A DNA stretch of 64,000 nucleotides, taken from Sinorhizobium sp. B11. Lineage in GTDB: Bacteria; Pseudomonadota; Alphaproteobacteria; Rhizobiales; Rhizobiaceae. The first letter of the stretch is position 1; every line of letters starts with the position of its first letter. The translations under genes and the position numbers were made by a program. The stretch is from positions 1,674,001-1,738,000 of the forward strand of contig CP091033.1 in NCBI GenBank assembly GCA_039725955.1, read 5' to 3'. Shown one piece after another: positions 34,747 through 43,567 of this stretch. Under the pieces are notes generated by a model. It was given only the letters and a program-made list of their open reading frames with translations, was not told the DNA's origin and did no database searches.

Positions 34747-35559
34747 ATGACAATAGCCTTCAACCACCCGCTCAATCCTGATGTGGAGATACCGCACTAC
34801 GCGCCTCAGGGGAACGAATGCGCACTCTTCGAACACGCCTGGACGCGACAGCTCCCGATCCTGCTGAAAGGACCGACCGGCTGCGGCAAGACACGCTTCG
34901 TGCAGCACATGGCCGCCCGTCTCGGCCTGCCTTTATCGACAGTCTCCTGCCACGACGACCTCACGGCTGCCGACCTCACCGGCCGATACCTCCTCAAGGG
35001 CGGCGAAACGGTCTGGATGGATGGCCCGTTAACCAAGGCCGTTCGGGACGGCGGTATCTGCTACCTCGATGAAATCGTCGAGGCGCGCAAGGACGTGACG
35101 GTAGTTCTCCATCCGTTGACGGACGACCGCCGCATCCTTCCGCTGGAGCGGACCGGCGAAGTCCTGGAAGCCGGTCCCGGATTCATGGTCGTCGTCTCCT
35201 ATAATCCCGGCTACCAGAACCTGATGAAAGCGCTGAAGCCCAGTACGCGTCAGCGCTTCGTCTCGATCGAATTCGATTTCCTGCCGCGCGAGCGGGAAAT
35301 CGCCACAGTGTCCCTGGAAAGCGGCCTTGCCGAGGGCAAGGTTGCACCGCTCGTCGAACTTGCCCGGCGCCTGCGCGCGCTCAAGGGCCAGGATCTGGAG
35401 GAAGGCGTTTCAACCCGCCTGCTGATCTACTGTGCTTCGCTTATCGACGCCGGCCTGCCGACGATCGACGCCGTGCGGGCGGCCATCATCGAGCCGCTGA
35501 CAGACGAGCCGGACGTCAAGGCCGCCCTCGTCGAGGTCGCCAGGGCCGCGATCGGATAG
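34747..35559 (+). CDS. norQ: MoxR-type AAA+ ATPase NorQ
   Basis: A 270-residue AAA+ protein with Walker A GPTGCGKT (42-49), Walker B-type CYLDEIVEARKD and sensor SYNPGYQ. NorQ with NorD remodels NorB so that the non-heme iron FeB is inserted. GGAGAA stands before the ATG. It lies 27 bases behind norB and seven ahead of norD. Confidence 0.95.
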   Translation: MTIAFNHPLNPDVEIPHYAPQGNECALFEHAWTRQLPILLKGPTGCGKTRFVQHMAARLGLPLSTVSCHDDLTAADLTGRYLLKGGETVWMDGPLTKAVRDGGICYLDEIVEARKDVTVVLHPLTDDRRILPLERTGEVLEAGPGFMVVVSYNPGYQNLMKALKPSTRQRFVSIEFDFLPREREIATVSLESGLAEGKVAPLVELARRLRALKGQDLEEGVSTRLLIYCASLIDAGLPTIDAVRAAIIEPLTDEPDVKAALVEVARAAIG

Positions 35560-35566
35560 GTGAAAC

Positions 35567-37453
35567 ATGCTGGAATTTCTGGAACTCGAAGAGACGGTGG
35601 GCCGCGCCTGGCATCGGTTGGTCGGCGATACCAGTTCATGGCCACACCATCCGGCTGCGGCCGTTCACCTTGCCGAGCTCAGACAGCAGCTCGCCGTCTG
35701 CTTCAGGGCCTTCGGCGGGGACGCCACCCTGCAGATCCAGAGGGCCCGGCAGAAAACCTCGATGCACAGGCTGCGGCTCAGACAAGTCATCGGCCTCGGC
35801 GAGGAGAGATCGGACCACCCGACCTGGGACGGCACGGCGATCCACCTGCCGGCGGCTATCGATCTTTTCGACGATCGTTCGCTCAATCGGGATCTTTACT
35901 TCTGGCTGGCCGCCTATGTGGCGACCGCGCCGTCCGCTTTGTCCCCTGCCGATCCGGCTCTCGCCGATCTCTGGCGGATCGAAACGGGCCGGGAAAATTC
36001 CGCCCTGATCATCCAGAGATTCCCAGGAATGGCGGCACGCTATGTGCGGCTCACCCGGGCGCTGCTTGGCTGCCGCAGGCGCGGAACGCTTCCTCAGGCC
36101 GAACGGTGGATCGAGGAATTCGCGCAACTGGCACTCACCGTTCCCTTGCATCATTCCCTTCCCGACGCCGTCCGCCCAAAGGTAACCGCCGCCCCTGCCG
36201 GCTATCTGCCTATGCTGCCTTTGCCGATCTGGCCGGATTTCAGGGGCCGCAGTGAGACGAACTCGTCAGAGCGCGATGACCTTCCGTCGGATCAGGCGGG
36301 TAACGACCAACAGGCGCGGCCATCGCATGAGGCAACACGCAAACGCGACGCCGACGATCGCAAGCGCGATCCCTTCATTTTGAACCGCTTCGAGAAAATC
36401 CTCGCCATGGCGGAAATGGTCAACGTCGATCGCCCAAGCGACGACAGCGAGGAGAACGATCCGGCGGCGGCCGATGAACTTGAGGAGATCGCACTCAGCG
36501 AAACGCGCGAACGGCCGAAGTCCAAATTTCACTTCGACCTGGACCTCTCCCCGGAAGCCGCCGACCCGGCGACGATAGACGGCGAATTCACCTATCCGGA
36601 ATGGGATTTCCGGAAGAGCCAATACCTTGCCGACCACTGCCGCGTGGTGATCGGCTCACCCTCCGACAAGACAGATCAGGCAATCGTCAGCGACGCCGCA
36701 CTCGTGCGCAAGGTCAGGCGCCAGTTCGAGACGCTGCGCCCGAAGCGGGAACTGCGAAGGGCACAACTGGACGGAGATCAGATCGATCTCGAAGCGGCCA
36801 TCCGCTCCCGCATCGACTTCATCGCCACCGGCCAGTCGGATGATCGCATCTACGGATGCGCCCGCCCTGCCAGCCACGAGCTTGCGACCTCAATCCTCGT
36901 CGATGTCTCACTGTCGACGGACTCTTGGGTCGACAATCGCAGGGTTCTCGACGTGGAAATGCAGGCGCTCGACGTCCTTGCCCGCGGCCTGCAATCCTGC
37001 GGCGACCGCTTTGCCATCAAGACTTTCACGTCGCGTCGGCGCGACTGGGTTCGCGTCGAGACTATCAAGGATTTCGAAGAGACATTCTCAGCCAGGACCG
37101 CCAGTCGCATCGCAAGCCTCAGACCCGGTTACTACACGCGCATGGGAGCGGCCATCCGGCATACATCCAGGCAGCTGGAGAGCGACGGCGCAAGAAAGAA
37201 GCTGCTGCTTATTCTGACGGACGGCAAACCCAACGACGTCGATCACTACGAGGGTCGCTTTGCCCTCGAAGACAGCCGCAAGGCCGTCATGGAGGCACGG
37301 ACGAAAGGACAAGCGGTCTTCGCCGTCACGGTCGACCGCAGCGCCGGCGACTATCTCCCGGCGATCTTCGGCAGATCCGGCTTTGCACTCGTCTCGAACA
37401 TCTCGAAATTGCCGAGCGCACTGCCGGCGATCTACCGGAACTTGACGGCATAG
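35567..37453 (+). CDS. norD: VWA-domain protein NorD, NO reductase activation
   Basis: A 628-residue protein whose C-terminal third is a von Willebrand A domain with MIDAS motif DVSLSTDS, the threonine/aspartate sites in RMGAAIRH and LTDGKPNDVDHY. The N-terminal helical part binds the NorQ hexamer. A low-complexity acidic linker lies near residues 250-310. The pair acts as a chaperone for iron insertion in NorB. Followed by a clear terminator at 37491-37523. Confidence 0.95.
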   Translation: MLEFLELEETVGRAWHRLVGDTSSWPHHPAAAVHLAELRQQLAVCFRAFGGDATLQIQRARQKTSMHRLRLRQVIGLGEERSDHPTWDGTAIHLPAAIDLFDDRSLNRDLYFWLAAYVATAPSALSPADPALADLWRIETGRENSALIIQRFPGMAARYVRLTRALLGCRRRGTLPQAERWIEEFAQLALTVPLHHSLPDAVRPKVTAAPAGYLPMLPLPIWPDFRGRSETNSSERDDLPSDQAGNDQQARPSHEATRKRDADDRKRDPFILNRFEKILAMAEMVNVDRPSDDSEENDPAAADELEEIALSETRERPKSKFHFDLDLSPEAADPATIDGEFTYPEWDFRKSQYLADHCRVVIGSPSDKTDQAIVSDAALVRKVRRQFETLRPKRELRRAQLDGDQIDLEAAIRSRIDFIATGQSDDRIYGCARPASHELATSILVDVSLSTDSWVDNRRVLDVEMQALDVLARGLQSCGDRFAIKTFTSRRRDWVRVETIKDFEETFSARTASRIASLRPGYYTRMGAAIRHTSRQLESDGARKKLLLILTDGKPNDVDHYEGRFALEDSRKAVMEARTKGQAVFAVTVDRSAGDYLPAIFGRSGFALVSNISKLPSALPAIYRNLTA

Positions 37454-37490
37454 CGAGGCGAAAGCCGAGCCACCCCCTTTCGCACATCGA

Positions 37491-37523
37491 AAACCAGGCG
37501 GAATTGTCTCCAGCCTGGTTTTT
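37491..37523 (+). terminator. rho-independent terminator after norCBQD
   Basis: AACCAGGC pairs with GCCTGGTT around a 13-base loop and runs into a T tract (TTTTT). It ends the norCBQD transcript; hemN lies beyond it on the other strand. Confidence 0.8.
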
Positions 37524-37611
37524 CGTTCTATTGGGGGTGAGGAGTAAACGGCAGGAATATTGCCATCGGCCCCCTACCGCTTGTCAAAACGCGTCGACGG
37601 TCAGCCGGCGA

Positions 37612-38964
37612 TCATGCCGCCTTGCTGTGCGTCCGGCCGAACGAGCCGAAATAGGCGTCGAAGGCCGCCGCGACGGCGCGGACCATGAAGCGATGCTCCT
37701 TCGAGACGGTGATGCGGCCATTCTCGATCGTCACCACACCATCCGACGCAAGGCTGTCTAGCCGGTCGTTCCGCTCGAGGAGAAAGCCGGCATCGTAGCC
37801 GGCCTCCGCGCCAAGCTTTGCGAGATCGACCTTGAAGTCGCACATCAGCCGTTCGATCACCCTGGCGCGAAATTTGTCCTCGTCGGTCAGCCCATAGCCC
37901 TTGGCCGTCGCGAGAATTCCGGAAGCGATCCGCTCGGCATAGCGACCAAGAGCGACATGGTTCTGGACGTAGCCTTCAGGCAGCCGGCCGATCGCCGAAG
38001 CGCCGAGCCCGATCAAGGTTTCACATTCATCGGTCGTGTAGCCCTGGAAGTTCCGCCGCAGGCTTCCCGAAAGAGAGGCGACGGCGAGCTGATCGTCGGG
38101 CAACCCGAAATGGTCGAGGCCGACACGAACATATCCGGCGCTCTCCAGCTCCCTGGCAATCGCCTCGGCCTGCTCGTTGCGTTGCGTTGCATCAGGCAGT
38201 GCGGCTTCGTCGATCAGCCGCTGATGCTTCTTGAAGGCCGGCACATGGGCATATCCGAAAACGGCGAAACGCTCCGGTCGCAACTCGACCGCCGTCCTCA
38301 CCGTTTCAATACAGGATTGGATGGTCTGATACGGAAGTCCGTAGATGAGATCGAAATTGATGCTCGTCACACCATAGCCTCGTAGCCCCGTCACGGCGGC
38401 TTGGGTCTGCTCGAAGCTCTGTATCCGGTTGATCGCCTTTTGGACCACCGGGTCGAAGCTCTGGACGCCAAGACTTGCGCGGTCGACGCCGTTCTCGCCG
38501 AGAGCGGCAATCATTGCACCCGATAGCGTCCGCGGATCGATCTCCACCGCAACGCTGCAGTCGCTGGTAAACTGGAATGCGCTCTTGAGCTTGTCCATTA
38601 GGCTTGTAAATTCGTCGGGCTTCATGATTGTCGGCGTGCCGCCACCGAAATGAACGTTCTTGACCGGAACCTCGTTTCGAGCTGCCTGCGATACGAGTTC
38701 GATCTCCTGGCTCAGAACGTCGAGATATTCCAGCACGGGCGCATCCTGGCGCGTGATCGTCGTGTGGCAGCCGCAATACCAGCACATGGAGCGACAGAAG
38801 GGGACGTGCAGATAGACGGAGACAGGTCCGGCAGCTGCGACCTCTGCGAGACCGTGCGCATATTGCTCCGGCCCGACGGCTGGCGAAAACGCAGGCGCGG
38901 TCGGATAGCTGGTGTAACGCGGCAGGCGGGCCTCGCCATATTTGGCGACCAGGGCATCGGACAT
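37612..38964 (-). CDS. hemN: oxygen-independent coproporphyrinogen III dehydrogenase HemN
   Basis: A 450-residue radical-SAM enzyme that turns coproporphyrinogen III into protoporphyrinogen IX without oxygen, feeding heme synthesis when O2 is scarce. The cluster motif CRSMCWYCGC holds the 4Fe-4S cysteines plus the extra HemN cysteine. YLHVPFC and GGGTPT are also present, and the C-terminal HemN domain (DEFRARVIERLMCDF) is intact. AAGGA precedes the ATG at 38964. A Crp/Fnr-type box at 39024-39037 lies 66 bp upstream. Heme made here would serve cbb3 oxidase, Nor and cytochromes c. Confidence 0.95.
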   Translation of the reverse strand: MSDALVAKYGEARLPRYTSYPTAPAFSPAVGPEQYAHGLAEVAAAGPVSVYLHVPFCRSMCWYCGCHTTITRQDAPVLEYLDVLSQEIELVSQAARNEVPVKNVHFGGGTPTIMKPDEFTSLMDKLKSAFQFTSDCSVAVEIDPRTLSGAMIAALGENGVDRASLGVQSFDPVVQKAINRIQSFEQTQAAVTGLRGYGVTSINFDLIYGLPYQTIQSCIETVRTAVELRPERFAVFGYAHVPAFKKHQRLIDEAALPDATQRNEQAEAIARELESAGYVRVGLDHFGLPDDQLAVASLSGSLRRNFQGYTTDECETLIGLGASAIGRLPEGYVQNHVALGRYAERIASGILATAKGYGLTDEDKFRARVIERLMCDFKVDLAKLGAEAGYDAGFLLERNDRLDSLASDGVVTIENGRITVSKEHRFMVRAVAAAFDAYFGSFGRTHSKAA

Positions 38965-39023
38965 TTCGGCTTCCTTCATGAGACAATCATGATGTTCATA
39001 GGCCGACGAAGGGGCAGGCTTCC

Positions 39024-39037
39024 TTGTCCTGGATCAA
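39024..39037 (-). promoter_or_regulatory. anaerobox before hemN
   Basis: Minus strand TTGAT-CCAG-GACAA, one mismatch. A -41.5 position gives a start near 38989 and a 25-nt leader. Confidence 0.65.
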
Positions 39038-39114
39038 CAACGACCCGTGTAAAGTTGACAATAGCAAGTTCGGCGGTGGCCAGCGTCGAGGACAACCAAC
39101 AATCGCCCGGCTGT

Positions 39115-39128
39115 TTGCTCACTGTCAA
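39115..39128 (+). promoter_or_regulatory. Crp/Fnr-type (NnrR-like) box before the DUF2249 operon
   Basis: TTGCT-CACT-GTCAA. A -41.5 position puts the start near 39163, 61 nt before the first ATG. Its degenerate left arm resembles the boxes of nirK rather than those of the oxidase genes. Confidence 0.55.
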
Positions 39129-39223
39129 AGTCGCCTGACCCGCATCCGGCTATCTTCCGCCTCGACACAGGATGCGTCGCGGTCCGGTCATCAGTTATCC
39201 CGCGGCAGAAGGAAACAGCCATA

Positions 39224-39508
39224 ATGACAGATGCGCCAGCCACGCAGACCGCGATTGCGCATATCGACGTCCGGATCCTGCCACCCGTCGAGCGCCATCC
39301 ACGGATCTTCGGCACGCTGAACTCGCTGACACCGGGCCAGAGCCTCCACATTACCAGCGACCACGAACCTCGTCCGCTGCAGTACCAGCTCGACACTGCC
39401 CTTCCCGGAAAATTCGCCTGGGAATATCTGGAACAGGGACCGGATGTCTGGCGCGTGGAGATCACCCGCCTCGATGCGGGTTGCGACTGCTGCTGCGGCA
39501 GCCACTAG
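39224..39508 (+). CDS. DUF2249 protein (single domain)
   Basis: A 94-residue cytoplasmic protein consisting of one DUF2249 (SirA/TusA-like fold) domain. It shows the family motif run DVRILPPVERHPRIF, LTPGQSLHITSDHEPRPL and YLEQGPDVWRVEI. It ends in an unusual cysteine cluster (GCDCCCGSH) that could bind metal or carry sulfur. DUF2249 genes accompany nor and nnrS genes in many denitrifiers but lack an assigned function. It opens a five-gene operon with its own box. Confidence 0.85.
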   Translation: MTDAPATQTAIAHIDVRILPPVERHPRIFGTLNSLTPGQSLHITSDHEPRPLQYQLDTALPGKFAWEYLEQGPDVWRVEITRLDAGCDCCCGSH

Positions 39509-39523
39509 CACCGGGGACGCGCC

Positions 39524-40897
39524 ATGATGCCAGTAGGCACGACCCTGTCGCGGTGGACGATGTCGTATTTCGGCGCGGCGCTGTCTTACCTGCTGCTGGC
39601 AGAGTGCCTGCTGGCAGCCGGCGTCTGGACGCCTTCTCTTGGTATCGCCGAGCCTGGAGCGCTTGCCATCGTGCACGCCGTGACGCTCGGATGGCTTCTG
39701 CTTCTCATGATCGGCTCGTTGCTTCAGTTCGCGCCGGTCCTGACAGGCAATGACAGGTCCGCCAGCCGCTTCGATCCGATCGTTTTCGCCGGCATGGTCG
39801 TCGGTCCGGCACTTCTCATGCTGGGATTTTATTTGATCGGCCTCGGTTCCTCCGCGGCCGGTTCGGTGATGATTGTAGCGTCCGCCGCGATTTCAACCTC
39901 CATCGCTGCTGTTTCGCTATCCTTATCTGCCCTACTCTGGCGAGGAAGACGCGTGCATGCCGCCTCCCTTATCGTCCTCGTTGGTATCGGATGCCTACTC
40001 GTCACAACGGCCTTCGGCGCCCTTTTCGCGCTGACGATCTCCGGTCAGATGGAAACACCGGCAATCGTTGCCTATGGCATGGAAGCCGTGGCTTACCATG
40101 CGAGTTTCGGCCTCGGCGGATGGATGACCCTTGCGGCGATCGGCGTCAGTTATAAGCTGCTTCCGATGTTCCTGCTGTCCGACGACATGCGCAAGGTCCA
40201 GTTCGTTCGCCGAGCGAGCACACTGTCGGTTGTGTTCCTGTCGGTGGCAGCGATCGCCGCCGCCGTCGAACCCGATTTTGCACGCGTGGTTTTCCTGTCG
40301 GCCGCGGTGCTGTTTGGGCTGATCGTAGCCGCCTATCTCTTCGAAATTTACGGAACATATCGCGCCAGGCGCCGCCCCACGCTCGAGCTGAATACGCTGG
40401 GATCGCTGCCGGCCTTCGCGATGCTCGGCCTCTCCGTCTCCCTTCTTGCGTTGTCCCTTTTCCTCAATGCCGAGACGCGTATCGTATCGGCGATCGTCTA
40501 TCTTTTCGTGTTCGGCTGGCTCACCGGCTTCGGTCTCGCCCAGCTCCTGAAGATCGTTCCATTCCTGACCTGGATCGAAGCCTTCGGTCCGCTTCTTGGC
40601 CGCAGACCGACGCCGAAGCTTGGCGAACTGATCAACGGGCGCCGCGCCGGCGTCTGGCTTGGCATCTTCTACGTTTCGGTATTCGGCGCCGCGGCCGCGC
40701 TCTGCGCTGGATGGGACTTGGGTTTTCGTGTGTTCGCGATCGTTCAAACCGCATCGACGCTCGCTCTTATCGTCGAGCTGGTGCTCGCCCGCGCGCTCGC
40801 GAATGTAGAACCAGAGATCAAGACCGCACCCTTTCACAAACCGGCGCTGTTCGTCGCCGCAAACCACAGAGGTAACGCCAATGGTTCAGTTCCGTGA
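39524..40897 (+). CDS. 12-TM heme-copper-oxidase-like membrane protein, function unknown
   Basis: A 457-residue protein with about 12 membrane helices. Two conserved-looking histidines sit in helices that resemble heme-binding segments of NnrS and CcoN/NorB: H51 in IVHAVTLGWLLLLMIGSLLQF and H192 in AYHASFGLGGWMTLAAIG. The rest of the CuB/FeB ligand set of true oxidases is not seen, so it is probably not a terminal reductase. It may bind heme and NO, like NnrS three genes further on. The gene lies between two DUF2249 genes and overlaps the second by 17 bases. The function is undescribed to my knowledge. Confidence 0.65.
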   Translation: MMPVGTTLSRWTMSYFGAALSYLLLAECLLAAGVWTPSLGIAEPGALAIVHAVTLGWLLLLMIGSLLQFAPVLTGNDRSASRFDPIVFAGMVVGPALLMLGFYLIGLGSSAAGSVMIVASAAISTSIAAVSLSLSALLWRGRRVHAASLIVLVGIGCLLVTTAFGALFALTISGQMETPAIVAYGMEAVAYHASFGLGGWMTLAAIGVSYKLLPMFLLSDDMRKVQFVRRASTLSVVFLSVAAIAAAVEPDFARVVFLSAAVLFGLIVAAYLFEIYGTYRARRRPTLELNTLGSLPAFAMLGLSVSLLALSLFLNAETRIVSAIVYLFVFGWLTGFGLAQLLKIVPFLTWIEAFGPLLGRRPTPKLGELINGRRAGVWLGIFYVSVFGAAAALCAGWDLGFRVFAIVQTASTLALIVELVLARALANVEPEIKTAPFHKPALFVAANHRGNANGSVP

Positions 40898-41408
40898 ACT
40901 CGACGTCCGACAGATCCTGCGCGATGGCGGCATGCCATTCCAGCTCATCATGGACACGTTCGCCGGCCTCGATCCAGATGAGGGTCTGAAGCTGCGCGCA
41001 ATATTCGAGCCCGTCCCTTTGATCCGCCAGCTCGAAAAGCGCGGCTATTCACATGTCGCAAAGCGTCTGGCAGACGATGACTGGGAAATCGATTTCGTCC
41101 CGAACAAGCCCATTCAGCAATCGGAACCCGCTATCGCCGCGACGGAAGCGGTCTGGCCCGAGCCAGTCTGGAACCTCGATCTGACCGACCTTGCGCCACC
41201 GGAGCCGATGGAGCGCATTCTCTCCCGGCTGGAGACAATGGACGACGGCGAGGTTCTGTTTGCTCTTCTCAACCGGGAACCCGTCTTCCTCTTCAACGAA
41301 TTGAAAGCACGGGGTCACGAATGGATCGGCAACTTCGATTCGTCCGGCAAGACCTACCGAATCATGATCAGGACGACCACGGGAGATCAGAACAATGCTG
41401 GTGCCTGA
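40881..41408 (+). CDS. protein with two DUF2249 domains
   Basis: A 175-residue protein made of two tandem DUF2249 domains (about 1-72, LDVRQILRDGG to DDDWEIDF; about 95-168, WNLDLTDLAPPEPMERILSRL to TYRIMIRTT). Both lack the DHxP motif of the 94-aa paralogue (they have FEPVPLIRQLEKRG and LNREPVFLFNELKARG), which suggests different partners. The start overlaps the membrane-protein gene and the stop overlaps the next gene, so the whole operon is tightly coupled. Confidence 0.8.
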   Translation: MVQFRELDVRQILRDGGMPFQLIMDTFAGLDPDEGLKLRAIFEPVPLIRQLEKRGYSHVAKRLADDDWEIDFVPNKPIQQSEPAIAATEAVWPEPVWNLDLTDLAPPEPMERILSRLETMDDGEVLFALLNREPVFLFNELKARGHEWIGNFDSSGKTYRIMIRTTTGDQNNAGA

Positions 41409-41700
41409 GGTGACGCAACAGGACGTGCGCAATGCGCTGCGCGAGATAGAAGACCCCGAAATGGGAACGAGCATCGTCGATCTCGGCCTTATCTACGAAA
41501 TCGATGTCACCGAGCCTGCGGTCGTGAAGATCAAGATGACCACGACCACCCGCTTCTGTCCTGCGTCCGGCTATATCGCCGACGCGGCGCGTCAGCGCAT
41601 CGAGGATATTGCCGGCGTAAGCCGAGCCGTCGTCGACCTTGTCTACGAACCGGCCTGGTCGCCTGACATGGTATCGCTCTTCGGCCTGCCGAAGGCCTGA
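41395..41700 (+). CDS. MIP18/DUF59-family Fe-S assembly protein (SufT/PaaD-like)
   Basis: A 101-residue single-domain protein with the family signature EIEDPEMGTSIVDLGLIYEI and the conserved cysteine in TRFCPASGYI. MIP18-type proteins take part in Fe-S cluster maturation or transfer to target enzymes. It overlaps the double-DUF2249 gene by 14 bases. NO attacks Fe-S clusters, so a repair or maturation role during denitrification is a reasonable inference, not shown. Confidence 0.82.
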   Translation: MLVPEVTQQDVRNALREIEDPEMGTSIVDLGLIYEIDVTEPAVVKIKMTTTTRFCPASGYIADAARQRIEDIAGVSRAVVDLVYEPAWSPDMVSLFGLPKA

Positions 41701-41804
41701 GGCTTTGCAATCACGTTTTCCCATGGCGGACCGATCGCCCGACGAGCAGGATTGCACATCGAGTAGGTACGGCCAGTCTGCCCTCCCATTTGATTGGAAA
41801 GGCC

Positions 41805-42107
41805 ATGAGCGAAGACTTTGCGGATAGGACGAGCCTATTTGGATTGCAGACAGACGGCAGCCCCATCGTCGACGCTGCCGTGCTCGCAGGGCGCTTCGGC
41901 CTTACGCCCGACCTCCTGCTGGATCATCTGCGCCGGGGTTTTGTCCGCTCGAGAGTGGAGATCGGCGCCGGTGACGACGCCGGCAAGCGGCGTCTTTCCG
42001 TCCGTATCGGCAATCGGGTCTGGATTGCGATCGTCAACGAGGACGGCTGTGTGCTCAGCGAAGAAATGCAGTTTTCGGGCATGGTGCCGGGAGGCGAGCG
42101 CAGCTGA
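41805..42107 (+). CDS. DUF6522-type small protein
   Basis: A 100-residue cytoplasmic protein. It reads IVDAAVLAGRFGLTPDLLLDHLRRG, then a short beta-rich half (RRLSVRIGNRVWIAIVNEDG), a pattern I associate with DUF6522, often found beside nirK and nnr genes. GGAAAGG precedes the ATG at 41805. A 104-bp gap separates it from the MIP18 gene, but no promoter box was seen, so it probably ends the operon. A terminator follows at once. Confidence 0.65.
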   Translation: MSEDFADRTSLFGLQTDGSPIVDAAVLAGRFGLTPDLLLDHLRRGFVRSRVEIGAGDDAGKRRLSVRIGNRVWIAIVNEDGCVLSEEMQFSGMVPGGERS

Positions 42108-42111
42108 ACGA

Positions 42112-42135
42112 AAAAGGCCGCTCGTGCGGCCTTTT
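42112..42135. terminator. bidirectional terminator between the DUF2249 operon and nnrS
   Basis: AAAAGGCCGC and GCGGCCTTTT form a perfect 10-bp stem with a TCGT loop. It has a T tract in either direction and serves both converging transcripts. Confidence 0.88.
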
Positions 42136-42149
42136 CGATGCCGGCAATG

Positions 42150-43367
42150 TCACCCTCCCCTCATCGTCAGAGGCTTGCGCCCCGACCATAGGAGCGGCGT
42201 ATGTTCCACCACGAACAATCCGAAAGCCGCCGTCCAGCCGATCGCGGCGACCGCAAGGATCTCGGTGCTCAGCGCCGGGATGAGTTCGGCGAGCGGCCGA
42301 ACGAGGGCAACACAGCCAAGCAGGACATAGGAAATATTGGTCATCCGGCTCGATTTCAGTTTCCGCCCGGTATGGCCGCGTGTTGCCCTTGTCATCACTG
42401 CGAGCATCATCATCGAAATCGTGCCGATCGCGAAGACATGCAGCACGGCCACTTCGGGCAGCCACCCTGCGGCTTGAAGCGAAATGGCGGCAAAACCGAA
42501 CGGTACGAACAGGAAAGTGGCGTGCAGGACGAACAGGATGGGTTCCCGCCAGGTGGTCCAGCCGCGCCAGCGAACAAGCCTCATCATGTTGAGGACCGCC
42601 GCGACACCCGCCGTCCCGCACGTTGCCGTCGAATCCGGTGCGCACGCCCACAGGACAAACGCGACAGCCCCGATGATGATGGTTGCCGCATCGAAACTGT
42701 TATACGGCACCGGAAAGTCCGTACGGCCGAACTGATTGATCCAGTTGCGGGTGAAACTCGGCAAAATCCTGCCCCCGACGATGGTCACGAGCAGCACGTA
42801 GGCACCTATTCCGAAACGTATCGCCAGTTCCGGACCTGCGCCGTCGATGACCTCGATGTGGAAAAGCCCATTTGCGAGCGAAAGGACGAAAAGCCCGGCG
42901 ATGACCTTCAAGTCCTTCCATTTTTTTCCAGCCACGACCTCGCGCGCGCAGATGAGGAGCATCACCGGCAGGAACAGGCTGTCGACGGCGGCAGCCGGCA
43001 CGATCCCGATCGAGCCGCTGAGCAACATGGTGATACGGCCGGCGCACCAGATCGCAAACAGCACCGCCAGCGGCCTGCCCGCGATCGGCAGGCGTCCGGT
43101 CCAGTTCGGGATCGCGGTCAGCAGGAAGCCGGCCAGAACGGCTGGCGCGAAACCGAACAGCATCTCATGCGCATGCCAGTACAATGTCCCATAGTCCAAT
43201 GCGACGGGAACGCCGAAGCTGAGATAGGCCATCCATAGGGCTATGCTTGCGATGGCCCAAAGCGCCGATGCCAGAAAGAAGGGCCGGAAGCCGTAGGAGA
43301 AGAGCACCGGTCCGGTTCGCGACATGCCGCGCGGAAGATCTCGCGTGGCATCCGAAGTGTTTTTCAT
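42150..43367 (-). CDS. nnrS: NnrS-family heme-copper membrane protein
   Basis: A 405-residue, 12-helix protein of the NnrS family, which binds heme and copper and lowers damage from NO to metabolism, notably to Fe-S enzymes. Family features are [16 protein letters not shown] at the start, [27 protein letters not shown] (histidines and the NWTGR loop) and [25 protein letters not shown]. The ATG at 43367 has GGAG upstream. A box at 43422-43435 predicts a start near 43387. It diverges from nirK. Confidence 0.93.
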   Translation of the reverse strand: MKNTSDATRDLPRGMSRTGPVLFSYGFRPFFLASALWAIASIALWMAYLSFGVPVALDYGTLYWHAHEMLFGFAPAVLAGFLLTAIPNWTGRLPIAGRPLAVLFAIWCAGRITMLLSGSIGIVPAAAVDSLFLPVMLLICAREVVAGKKWKDLKVIAGLFVLSLANGLFHIEVIDGAGPELAIRFGIGAYVLLVTIVGGRILPSFTRNWINQFGRTDFPVPYNSFDAATIIIGAVAFVLWACAPDSTATCGTAGVAAVLNMMRLVRWRGWTTWREPILFVLHATFLFVPFGFAAISLQAAGWLPEVAVLHVFAIGTISMMMLAVMTRATRGHTGRKLKSSRMTNISYVLLGCVALVRPLAELIPALSTEILAVAAIGWTAAFGLFVVEHTPLLWSGRKPLTMRGG

Positions 43368-43421
43368 TTCCGTGTCTCCAAATTGACGACACAGCAATGC
43401 AAAAGTTTCTCGGGGTAGTCG

Positions 43422-43435
43422 TTGAGATTACGCAA
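43422..43435 (-). promoter_or_regulatory. NnrR-type box before nnrS
   Basis: Minus strand TTGCG-TAAT-CTCAA. Its centre is 61 bp before the nnrS ATG. Confidence 0.6.
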
Positions 43436-43452
43436 ATAGCGGCAGCAGAACT

Positions 43453-43466
43453 TTGCGCTGACACAA
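43453..43466 (+). promoter_or_regulatory. NnrR-type box, nirK upstream site
   Basis: TTGCG-CTGA-CACAA. I recall this TTGCG-N4-CACAA form from NnrR-dependent promoters of Rhodobacter sphaeroides. It lies 108 bp before the nirK ATG. Confidence 0.7.
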
Positions 43467-43475
43467 ACAGTCAGT

Positions 43476-43489
43476 TTGCTCCAAATCAA
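43476..43489 (+). promoter_or_regulatory. second Crp/Fnr-type box, nirK proximal site
   Basis: TTGCT-CCAA-ATCAA, 23 bp downstream of the first site. If this one acts at -41.5, the transcript begins near 43524 with a 44-nt leader. Confidence 0.55.
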
Positions 43490-43567
43490 AGAGTCCAGCG
43501 GAGTTTCTACTACCTTCCTTCTCGACCGGGCGGCATTCGCTCGCTCTTCGACTACGGGAGATTAGAA

